From assembly GCF_001039355.2 (NCBI RefSeq), contig NW_019776113.1, positions 414,485 through 478,484 on the forward strand: 64,000 bases of DNA, read 5' to 3'. Positions 14,101-22,797 of the stretch are shown piece after piece. The first letter of the stretch is position 1. The number at the start of each line of letters is the position of its first letter. A program made the translations under genes and the position numbers. This DNA comes from Lingula anatina (taxonomy: Eukaryota > Brachiopoda > Lingulata > Lingulida > Lingulidae). Under the pieces are notes generated by a model. That model made no database searches. It was not told the DNA's origin and saw only the letters and a list, made by a program, of their open reading frames with translations.

Positions 14101-17100
14101 AGTGCCCTATCTGAAGGTTAGTCAGCCCTGTAGTGCAACAGAAGACAGATGTGTAGAGAATGCTGTGTGTTCTACTAGAGGGTTCTGTGAGTGCAAGGAA
14201 GGCTACCTTGTAGACAGGGACAATCTGTGCAGTAAGTCGGATTAAGGATTTTGAAAAGAAAATGCCATGTGAATTATGTCATTTTCTGGGTATTTGTTTA
14301 AAGAGCAAATGAAAATAAAACATTGTATCTTTAAGTAAGGATGGTAATTTAAAATAATCAATAAATGCTAATGATATTTGGATGCCTGTTTGGCCAAAAT
14401 GGAAAATGATTGTTGAAGTAGTCTGATGTGATTGTTTTTTCCCTAGGATGCTGTTCAGCAAGGTACTCTGGGAGCTAGCTGTCTGCTAGATAATGTCTAT
14501 AGTTTGATGTCATTGTTTTTCTATCTCAGATGCTGTTCAGCAAGGTACCCTAGGAGCCAGCTGTCTGCCAGATGGCACATGTCACATTGAGAACACTTGG
14601 TGTGACCTTGACCTCAATGTGTGCAAATGTCAGCCAGGATTCTATGCTAAACTTGGACAGTGTGGTAAGTGCTCCTCAATGACATTATGTTTGATAAACA
14701 ATTTTAATGAAGAAGTGGATTTAGCTGTTTTTGGAACATACATGGTTTGCATGTCATCTTAATTTTAGTCAACTTGTACATTATTTTAGAATGAAAGTTT
14801 TGAAAATGATCGATCTTATGTGTAGCAAATGTTAAAGGACTTTTTTTCAATTTTTCATGGAACGTATGTTTGTCTTATGGTCTTCAGTTGCAAGAACTGC
14901 CATTGGAGCTTTCTGTGCTAAAGATGGAGAATGCATGGAAAATGCTCTGTGTACACAGGGGACCTGCAGGTGTCTGGCTGACCATGTGCTGGTTAGAGGA
15001 TTTTGTAGTAAGTTAAATCTTTTTTATTATTATTTTATTAATCAAAACTTGTTTTTAATTTATAGTACAAGCCAGTATATATATGAAACAGAAAAGTGAA
15101 CTTAAAATTCTATAATTTTCTAACATTTAGGTCGAACCATTTCAAGAACCATCCTTGAAACAATTGGAGCATTTTGTCTGCATGGTAGCAAACGGATGCA
15201 TATATCATTCATATTTAGACAGAAATCTGGTATCATATATTCAATTTAAAAAGGGGGAATTTGCACTTAGGCTGTGAATGGCAGGGCACCATTTGTGCCC
15301 AGTAATGAATGGCCGTTTGTCATATTTTATACCATATGTAATGTATCATGTTCTCTATTTTCAGTTCTCCCTGGAATGGCCGGGGCTCCATGTTTGGCCA
15401 ATAATGAATGTATCCCTAGGTTCTCCCAGTGTGTAGCTGGTATTTGTGACTGTCCCTATGGGGTGATTAGATGGAATGGCCATTGTGGTAAGTGGAGCCC
15501 ATCATCTCACTTGACATTGCTTTTATTAGGTTCAATGGATAACCAATTTCACAACAGATTTATAGGCCATTGTGGTAAGTGGAAACTATAATCGCTATCA
15601 TCTGCTTGAAATTGCTGTCACAAATATGTGGTATTTGGCAACATCAAAAAGGATTGAATGAGTTTTGTGGTAAGTGCAATCAATAATTTCTGTCAGAAGC
15701 TAAATATCACTTCCATAAATTTTGTACATGAGAAATTTTAGAAATATTGTGAATGGGTTAACAATTCCAAGGGTATGTCAGGCTAAAGGAGCTAGAAATG
15801 CAAGCTCTACTTATTATAAAATCATTTCCAGTGTAAAAAAACCCAAAGGTTGCAGTAAGTTTGTTCAAATACTGTTTTTTTACTGCATTTCAGATAAAAC
15901 AGCATTGATTATTGAGTTAGTTAGTTAGTTAGTTACTTAGTTAGGGTTGTTTTGTTTATATTTTTACTCTCAGTCACTGGAATGTATTTCTGACTATTGC
16001 TTGCTTTATCCTGTTTCAGTGACCAATGGTTTTGCCCACGGAGCATGTGTCAGTGGTAGATGTGCTGCCCAATACACGCGTTGCCGTGACGACTCCTGTG
16101 TCTGCCAGTTTGGTTATGGTGCCACAGATGAAACTTGTGGTAGGTTAAAAGACACTGAGCAGTTTGTTTAAGTTAGTTGTTTAGATTCTCTGTCATTATT
16201 CCCATGTGTTTTTCTGAAATTTTGGACCCTCCATTTAGAATTCTAAAGGAAAAGTTTCTCTTAAGTAATAAGTGAAAGGGTTCATTTTTTAATTGACTGG
16301 CACAAGACACATGACAGAATTCATTCATGACAATTTAGAACAGATTAAAGTAAATTTAATGCAAATATCATATATATTGAAAGGTTCTAAGTGTTGTTGA
16401 TGTGTGTGTGTTGCAGTGGGTGTCACACATGGGGTCCTGGGAGCATGGTGCCAGCAGCCAGGTGACGTCTGCTCTGGAAGTAACGTCACTTGTTATAATA
16501 GAATCTGCTCCTGTGATGGGACAACATATGCCAAAGATGGCCGCTGTGGTAAGAGATAATGTTCATATCGTGATTATGTTCATAAAGTATAGAGAACAAT
16601 CTGAAATGTATCTTCAATTGTTTTTACTTGTCATATCTCATTCATGTTTGAAATATGTCGATTTATAACTGTAAACTAGTATCATGGAGTAGATTTTTGG
16701 TAAAGAATGAACATTCAGGCAGTAACTTCTAAGAAGTAAAACGAAGACTTTTTTGCCTTTTTAATTTTTTTTTCTTTTTTAAATTATTTCCTGTCATGCA
16801 GTGCCCCTTATTGCACTTGGAGCAGCCTGTTTCTTTGGGGATGAGTGTGTATCCAGTGGAATATGTACGAATGGAGTATGTACATGTCCAGATGGATTCA
16901 AGAATGGAGGAGGCGTTTGTGGTACATACTTTATTTTTTTACAATGAAATATTTTGATATTTTCTTAATTATTTTCTAAAAGACAGTTTACTTAGGGATA
17001 TATTTATTTTTATTGCCATCCTACAGCACCATACAAGATTTCGACATCATGTAAATTGTATTAATTGAATGACATGTAAAAAGGTACGCTTTTGATAAAA

Positions 17101-18865
17101 AGACACCCCCCCCCCTTTAAAATTGCTAGCTGAGTACTAAAGGTTGTGTCATTTGAAGTGACAACTGGGCATACATGCCTACATTTTCCTCCTATATCTA
17201 GAATATGAATGATATATGAGGCATTTTTTCTCTTGTTGCAGTGGTTGCAGAAGCAGCTCTGGCCTCCCAGAAATCATTCTGGGATGAATGGTGGTGTAAG
17301 TTGACTATTATGTTCATAATATTTAGATGCTGTTTAGTATTTGATAAGTAAGCATTTTGAAAATTAAAGAGATTGTTACCTTCTGATTTTTTAGTAAGAA
17401 AGAGAGAAAATGCATCAATTAAATAGTTGAGACCAGGAATTGGATAAATTTTCTGTATCTCTGTAAATGGTGTGTTGTAGGAGACATGAGTATAACTGTC
17501 GCAGTCTATAAGAAAATATTATGAAATCAATCTTAATAATTATTTTGTAAACAACCAGTCATGATCTTCACCACTGTCAAGCACTTAGTTGTTTTTCAGG
17601 GCTTCTCCTCCTGGGCCTCTTGGCTCTGTTGTTATTACTCTGCTTGTTATGCTTGCTGTGTGCATGGTGTTGTAGAAAGTAAGTACAACCTGACACAACC
17701 AGCAGTCACACCTAACACAATGAAAACTGGGACTATAATTGTAAAAAATGTTACATTTGCATTATGTTGTAATAAGAATGAAAACATGGGCCCAATGTTA
17801 CATCTTTGAAAGTTATAAAAATGTAAAGAGCTGGGCTGTATTTTCAAACTTCAAATATATTTTTTAATTATTTTGTTCATAATGAGCAGCATTTCAATTG
17901 CCAATTTCAGGAGAAGACGGCGACAGAGAGAGAAAAAAGCAGCAATGGAGTACATAAAACACAACTCTCTGGCAAGAGAAAGTGCTTACAGTTTGAACGG
18001 TGGCTATGGGGACAGCCGTCGTATCTCAGAAGAAATCCACCTAAAGGACATGCCTCGCGTGTTAGACTTGAATGGACAAGAGGTCCACAGCATACACAGT
18101 AGCCTGATAGATGCCAGCTCAGACAGTGGCTATCATAATGGAGTGAGAGAAAGCCGGAGGATGTCTGAGGTCAGCCAGCTCAGTGCTGGAGGAGGCGGCA
18201 GTACTGGGTTTACTAATGGCGGCTTTACTGCCATCAGCGGCTATCCCCATGGGCGTAGAATGTCTGATGCAGGACATTTAGAGGGCAGGCGCTACTCCCA
18301 CCTTCAAGTGCCCACACATCTGTATGGAGCAAGAAGCCATGAGGATCTCCTGGGGCATATCGAAACCTCCTCAATGTCTGGGAATGCACAAAGGGCTTCA
18401 GGTGCACGTCGTCAGTCTGCTCTCAACGCTGCCCGCAGGATGTCCACCTTGGAGATGAAGCGTAAACATGAGCTGATGGGAGACGAGAATGCCAGAAGTG
18501 GAAGTATGAGCCTTGACAGACGCATTTCATTGGTCAGCACTAACTCTGCAGCGCCCTTGTTGTCAGCCATCAACCACACAGCCAGAGCGTTTGGTGAGAT
18601 TACTGTGATGCCAATTGGGGACCAGCATGCCCATTCCCCCCATGCTGAGGTGGTCCTGGAGGAAAGCGTAGCATACAATTCTTCCAGTCAGGGCTTGATG
18701 CTGGACGCTGCAGAGAGCCAGTACAGTGCTGAGAGCTACGAGGCCCAGCAGCAGGGTTACGACAACCACCATGCCTATCTGGTCGGCCAGGGCGACCCGT
18801 ATGGAAGTCAGCACTTCTCTGGTGCAGACAGTTATGGAATGTATGGAAGTTATAAACAATCTTAA
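142..18865 (+). CDS. Multi-EB-module single-pass membrane receptor-like protein (5' partial)
   Basis: This gene has 45 exons in the window and continues upstream, because the first exon begins in phase with an unseen one. The visible product is 2,124 residues: 42 tandem six-cysteine modules, a short Trp-rich juxtamembrane piece, one leucine/cysteine-rich transmembrane helix, a five-Arg stop-transfer stretch and a cytoplasmic tail of about 320 residues. The module pattern is C-x5-C-x6-C-x4-C-x-C-x(about 10)-C, which best fits the EB/EGF-like class of disulfide modules. Proteins of this style are common in lophotrochozoan genomes, where automatic pipelines often give them vague EB or prion-like-domain names. 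All exon joins were made by hand and keep the frame open from 142 to the TAA at 18863-18865. The extracellular array suggests adhesion, ligand binding or microbe recognition, but the ligand is unknown. Signal peptide and start codon are not in the window. Confidence is high for gene structure and topology, low for function. Confidence 0.9.
5138..5190 (+). pseudogene. Relic 3' fragment of a module exon plus donor site
   Basis: About 36 bp after the exon 4965-5102, the intron repeats the last ~45 bases of that exon and its splice donor, including GATGGCACTCA followed by a TGTGGTAAGTA-type junction. Small deletions and substitutions put it out of frame, and no matching acceptor or 5' half is present. 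It looks like the remnant of a tandem exon duplication. Confidence 0.7.
7735..7760. repeat. Short (TTTA)n tract in an intron
   Basis: A short ATTT-type tetranucleotide repeat followed by a T-rich run, in the intron before the exon at 7896. No other feature was noticed in this intron. Confidence 0.8.
9601..9644. repeat. GC-rich hairpin beside an ambiguous base
   Basis: In the intron after 9573, an 11-base arm (TACCACCAGCG) and its near-perfect complement (one mismatch) are separated by TAGG. An unresolved base (N) sits at 9644. It is more GC-rich than the surrounding intron. It may be the end of a small repeat or an assembly junction. Confidence 0.5.
11057..11147. repeat. (AT)n microsatellite, about 45 units
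   Basis: An uninterrupted AT dinucleotide run fills most of the intron just before the exon at 11211. It can form a cruciform and is likely length-polymorphic. It lies 63 bases upstream of the acceptor. Confidence 0.95.
14425..14491 (+). pseudogene. Relic 5' fragment of a module exon plus acceptor
   Basis: This stretch closely repeats 14505-14572, covering the polypyrimidine tract, the acceptor AG and the first ~45 bases of the exon at 14530. Shared words include ATGCTGTTCAGCAAGGTA and AGCTGTCTG. Similarity stops abruptly after the first Cys codon, and no donor or remaining Cys follow. The acceptor AG sits one base earlier relative to the codons, so splicing to it would shift frame. It is a recent, truncated exon duplication. 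Confidence 0.75.
15553..15677 (+). pseudogene. Two relic exon-end/donor fragments
   Basis: After the exon 15365-15487, the intron repeats its last bases and donor (GGCCATTGTGGTAAGTGGA) at about 15563-15581, with weaker similarity continuing about 40 bases into the intron. A shorter look-alike (TTTTGTGGTAAGTG) lies near 15662-15675. Neither has an upstream module. The first is convincing as a duplication remnant; the second could be chance. Confidence 0.5.
17242..17678 (+). other. Juxtamembrane exon and transmembrane exon of the EB receptor
   Basis: The exon at 17242-17295 (54 nt, phase 1-1) encodes an Ala-rich stretch ending in a Trp-rich motif (FWDEWW), typical of a membrane-interface segment. 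The exon at 17600-17678 (enters in phase 1, leaves in phase 2) encodes about 22 hydrophobic residues dominated by Leu, then CAWCCRK. Several cysteines sit in the inner half of the helix and at its cytoplasmic edge, so palmitoylation is possible (inference). The next exon begins with basic residues, giving the inside-positive charge expected for an extracellular N-terminus. This is the first point in the array where intron phase changes from 1 to 2, marking the end of the freely exchangeable exon block. Confidence 0.85.
17911..18865 (+). other. Cytoplasmic tail exon with seven RRxS motifs
   Basis: One 955-nt terminal exon encodes the whole intracellular domain. It starts with a basic run (RRRRQREKK) and contains seven Arg-Arg-x-Ser motifs: RRIS near 18017, RRMS near 18154, RRMS near 18254, RRYS near 18287, RRQS near 18407, RRMS near 18434 and RRIS near 18518. 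RRxS is the consensus for PKA and related basophilic kinases, and phosphorylated forms can act as 14-3-3 sites. The rest is rich in Ser, Gly and His. The last third is rich in Tyr and Gln (for example SYGMYGSYKQS) and has no recognisable catalytic domain. No ITAM or NPxY motif was noticed. The upstream acceptor at 17909-17910 is good, and the reading frame matches the transmembrane exon. Confidence 0.85.
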
Positions 18866-20331
18866 GTCAGTTACTTGGCAGATGTACATTTTTTATATAT
18901 TAAGAACTCTGAAAATCTCATCTCATAAGCTGCTTTCTGTTATGTAATCTTATTATGGATACATATTTAATTAATATTATTTTATTCCCTTTGAGTAGTT
19001 AAAATTTCTATGTATTTAGAACAAATTTTGATGCATAATTGTCATGCTGTTTTTTGTCTTCATGGTAGCATATAAAAATGGACAGATGTTTAGAATTTCA
19101 CCATCACAGCACTATTTTTTGAATTGATTAAAAAAAATTAATCCCAATTACGTAATTAGTTATAGATGTAGCATTGGTTGAAGTTTGGGTGAAAATTAGG
19201 TTACTGATCTTCTCCATTTCATAATATTCTCCCTTCACATTTGTTTTTTATTTATTCATATCCAGAAAAAAAGCAATCACACTAATGTATCTTTAGCTAG
19301 ATTGGTAAAAATGGAAAAATCAAAAAATCAATATTAGTAATAGTCTATGGCATAGCCCTATTTGTAGAAAATTGACCATCATTCTTAGTAAATTGCAGCA
19401 ATATGCAATAATTGTCTTATTATTAGCCTTCAACCAAGTGATTTTATCACTGCCAAAAATATGCTTTACAATAGCATCAAGATTGGGACTCGGTTTGCTA
19501 TGTATATGATGGAATATTATAATTGTAAGCCTAAATTTTATAGCAGAAGTAATAAGGAATCATTACCATGATATTTATCATTTGATCAGTTTTTGTATTT
19601 ACATTTTTGTGAAAGAAACTAATCACTTTAGTGAAAATTAAAATTATTTATATATTACTGTATGAAAATTCATTATGTGATTCTTGTAAGAATCTCTTAA
19701 AATTTTTTATCAGATTCGTTTGCAGTTTCTGTGATAGAAGTTTCTTATGTTTGATAACTTCTAGCTTGATGGTAATAAATGTAGCATGTAGACCCTTTGC
19801 TCTTGTTGGTCGTTGGATCAATTTTCTTGCCTAATATTTCTACAGCCATGAAGCGTGACTCGCAGTTTGACGAATTCCATGAATAAAATAGACATCATTT
19901 TTGTAAACGAGATGGATTTTATCACTGAGAGAGTAATCATTTTTTAATGTAACTCTGACTGAAAGTAAAAATGATCAATCACAAAAAAAAATAATTGCGA
20001 GCTCAGCTTTCATTTGCCTCCCAGATGACAGCTGACTGAGACGCGTGCGTCCTATAGATAACGCAGACCACAGCCTGTATATGCGGATTTTTTTGCTCCG
20101 TGCACTTTAAACGCAGGGAAATTGGGATATTGTAATTCAAATTAGTTTGACGCAAAACATACTTTGCTACTCACCGGCATCATTTACTTAGCTTTAACCA
20201 CATAAACCATCCGCTAATTAGGTGTAAGGAAGACATTTAGGCGCTGAAGTGTGAAGCTGGAATGTAACGAGCCTTCTGTTTGGGATTTTTTTTTTACTCT
20301 TGGAGTGACGATTTTTCCCTCTTACCACAAG
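18866..20331 (+). other. 3' UTR of the EB receptor and intergenic region
   Basis: AT-rich sequence follows the TAA at 18865. Poly(A) signals AATAAA occur at 19774-19779 and 19882-19887, so the transcript probably ends near 19,900. The remaining ~430 bases before the Ly6 start are less AT-rich and would hold that gene's promoter and 5' UTR. I saw no clear TATA box and no ORF worth naming. Confidence 0.6.
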
Positions 20332-20899
20332 ATGAAGAAACCAAAGGAAATATTGGTTTATTGCGTGATGTTTTCTTTGTTGGTCCAATATGGTACGTAG
20401 ATCTTGATTGATGACTTTTCTTTAAAGGCTTAAAGTAGTAGAATAAACTGAAATGCACATCTTTTTGGAATGCGTATCACCCTTGTTGCAGAATTCTACC
20501 CAAGGTGTCCTTTGCATATGATATACCGATCTACTGCATAAGTCCCAAGTGCATTTTCAAATTGGTCTCTGTGGACCTGTATATTGATTTAGATAAGTAA
20601 GAACGCATTAAACCCAGTAAGCGTTGCCGTGTTGTAACATATAACCTTAGAAACAGGATTCATGAAGTTGTCTTCAGGTAGATATTTTTCTTTTCGTTTA
20701 AAAGCGCTTTCGAAGATCTTTTTTTAGGAAATCATTGATTGCATTGTATGCATTGCTAAAATTTAAGCGGATTCCGTAACGTGCTACAGTTGCCACGACT
20801 GCGATGATGGATATCAAAGTCAGCCGACAGTGGAGTGTCTTGCTGGGTGCTTTAAGGAAACGAATACACCAGTTGGAGGTATCTCCCCTCCCTCCTCTT

Positions 20900-20948
<49 letters not shown>

Positions 20949-21515
20949 GTAGTAAAAATACGTGTAACCGGTAATTTGGCTAAACTAATGAACTACTTAA
21001 AACACGTTCATAATATCTTTATGGGCTGCAGAGATGACGATCGTTACAAAGCCCACTCGAAAGTCATTGGGTTCGATTTTTTCTTTTTTTTAATTTTCGA
21101 CATGCCCTGAGAAGTGCCCTCAATACAAGTGTCGCGCCACGAGGTTCAGTATCTATTTTCGGATCACTTCTATATCAGAAACTACTCAGCTTTTTCTTGA
21201 GCGGCGACGTAGTGCATTTGTTGTGTAGGCCTAGAGAAAGTGAAGTTAAGGGTGATCATTTGGGCTATTCCTCGGAATTTCTTTGTCTTGATTCAAGCTA
21301 ATTTAATAATTATTACCATTCAAGAGAGGACGTCCATTCACAGACGGTGCGCAGCCAGGCCTGGGAACAAATGTGACCATGCAAGCGGCACTACTGGGGA
21401 ATATTACCAATGTGTCTGCACTTCAGACTACTGCAACGCTGGGAACACAGCCAAGGCACACCTGGCGCTGATATGTGTTACGATGACTTTTGTTTATTCG
21501 TACATGCTTCTGTGA
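20332..21515 (+). CDS. Ly6/uPAR-domain protein, probably GPI-anchored
   Basis: There are three coding exons: 20332-20392, 20768-20878 and 21325-21515, joined by phase-1 introns with donors GTACGT and GTATCT; both acceptors read AAG rather than the usual CAG. The product is about 120 residues. Exon 1 is a signal peptide (MKKPKEILVYCVMFSLLVQY). The mature part begins with VTCYSCHDC, continues through ECLAGC, RRC and NKC, and ends with QCVCTSDYCNAG. That makes ten cysteines in the Ly6 three-finger order with the diagnostic Cys-Asn end. A hydrophobic C-terminus (about the last 20 residues) follows, as expected for a GPI-attachment signal. Family members act at the outer membrane surface as channel, receptor or adhesion modulators; the partner here is unknown. 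The acceptor of exon 3 was chosen because it alone keeps the Ly6 frame. The weakest part is the exact acceptor of exon 2. Confidence 0.75.
20904..20946. repeat. (CT)n microsatellite in a Ly6 intron
   Basis: A run of about 21 CT units begins 26 bases after the donor of Ly6 exon 2. Confidence 0.95.
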
Positions 21516-21660
21516 CGAGGTTTTTTATATGCAAGTTATAATCTATAACAGCTATGGTAATTTAATTTTAATGAAACATTAAGCGTATATAATTTTCGAA
21601 CCATTCATCTGGTCCATTGGATACACGGTTGACTTGTTTAACTCTCTGTGATCGCCCTTC

Positions 21661-21702
<42 letters not shown>

Positions 21703-22797
21703 AACTAGTTGTGCACTGATTAATATATCACAATTTGTTAACGCACTCGATCATATTTCCCAGGCCTCGAAATTTCATAATAAGCTCTGATAGGAAATTA
21801 ATTTACCAACAGACGCATTTTTACACTAGCTTATTGGCACAAGGTGGCCAATTGTACAGATATAATAAATTTTGAATATTTGCTGCTGTTGTTGTTGCTG
21901 TTATTGTTTTAAACTTGTATTTGACAGAAACGTAGACCCTTTTTCGTTCAAACTAATCGCTGACATAAAAATACTATGGGTAGTTTTATTCACTCGATTA
22001 ACAACTGCCAAAAGCACCTTGTAAGTGCGACCCATTTTCCAGTCGGTTGTTCAGTAACCCAGCTTATGGGAACACACCATTGATCTTGTTAGAATTATAG
22101 AGAGAGAAATTACCATCAAAATACTAAAAACGACATGGGAAGGTTTTGCAACTGCGTGTCTTTTCTGACGTTTGTGGATGGTCACGAGACCGGCATTGGC
22201 ACGCGCACCTCACACCCTGATTGATTTATCAGCCGATTAGTGAAAACCACCTACATATAAATGAATTTAGAAAAACAGACTGGTTTACTATAGGCCTGAT
22301 GAAAATTGTGTTTGACCCTTTATGATTTAAAACGAATTTCATAAAAATGGAGATATTATACACTGTATGTAGGCCTACTGTATTCCGTAATTGATGCAGA
22401 CTACGTTTAGAGATGCGCGCCTAATCATACTCATATAGGGGGCCTACTACTGTTATGTGTATGAAGTAGGCCCTATAGATCTACACACAGGCCTACCTGT
22501 GGAGGTTTCATTAAATTCCGATTTTGAGGGCTAATTTTTTTTATTATATTTATTTATTTATTTATTTATTTATTTTATTTTTATTTATTTATTTGTTTAC
22601 TTATTTATTTATTTTGTTTTTTGCCTTCGATATACCAGTGAGGTATTCGAAAGTCATTTTATGTGTTTTTTTATAGGTTTAATAACCGATCAAGGTGAAA
22701 ACCGAATTACACATATTTGAGAACATAATAACGTGGTTCGAGATCGAGACTTCAACGAGGAAAGTCTTATGGTGAAATATGACCTTGAACTAGATTT
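21516..22797. other. Ly6 3' region and intergenic spacer with simple repeats
   Basis: A Ly6 poly(A) signal AATAAA lies at 21864-21869. A 39-base T run occupies 21662-21700 and could be a retroposed tail end, a repeat or slippage. A (TTTA)n tract covers about 22541-22614. No coding signal was seen. The last ~180 bases before 22798 would be the SPATA24 promoter and 5' UTR. Confidence 0.6.

Larger units (their letters stand above)
142..16921 (+). other. Array of 42 one-module exons (EB-like repeats), all phase 1-1
   Basis: Exons: 142-261, 634-756, 987-1109, 1350-1472, 1673-1795, 2007-2162, 2340-2462, 2709-2831, 3068-3190, 3353-3475, 3756-3878, 4297-4419, 4965-5102, 5436-5558, 5734-5856, 6155-6283, 6495-6617, 6980-7123, 7396-7518, 7896-8018, 8323-8445, 8689-8811, 9156-9299, 9451-9573, 9928-10050, 10299-10418, 10766-10891, 11211-11330, 11612-11737, 11886-12011, 12273-12398, 12660-12782, 12934-13059, 13431-13550, 13821-13949, 14103-14231, 14530-14664, 14888-15007, 15365-15487, 16020-16139, 16417-16548, 16802-16921. 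Half are exactly 123 nt and all are multiples of three. Each starts with two bases of a split codon, runs through six Cys, and ends just after the sixth Cys codon with one base before GT. Modules often open with Val-Pro-Lys-x. The exon at 2007 is longest (156 nt) and has a Pro-rich lead. Introns use ordinary GT/AG; the donor after 11737 is the weaker GTCAGT. Confidence 0.9.

Noticed and set aside
142-16921. Classification as a CRISPR-like or simple repeat array
   Set aside because: The regular spacing is exon-intron structure: repeated parts are diverged coding modules with splice sites, and the spacers are introns.
142-16921. Classification as Nimrod/NIM or classic EGF repeats
   Set aside because: The Cys spacing lacks the CxPxC start of NIM repeats and the usual EGF C-x-C-x8-C end with Gly-Tyr/Phe-x-Gly; EB-like is the closer match, though the families are related in appearance.
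18412-18889. Minus-strand ORFs opposite the cytoplasmic tail
   Set aside because: They are antisense shadows of the GC-richer terminal exon with no domain, start context or splice logic of their own.
21662-21700. Poly-T run as the tail of a minus-strand retroposed gene
   Set aside because: No coding remnant or target duplication could be seen beside it.
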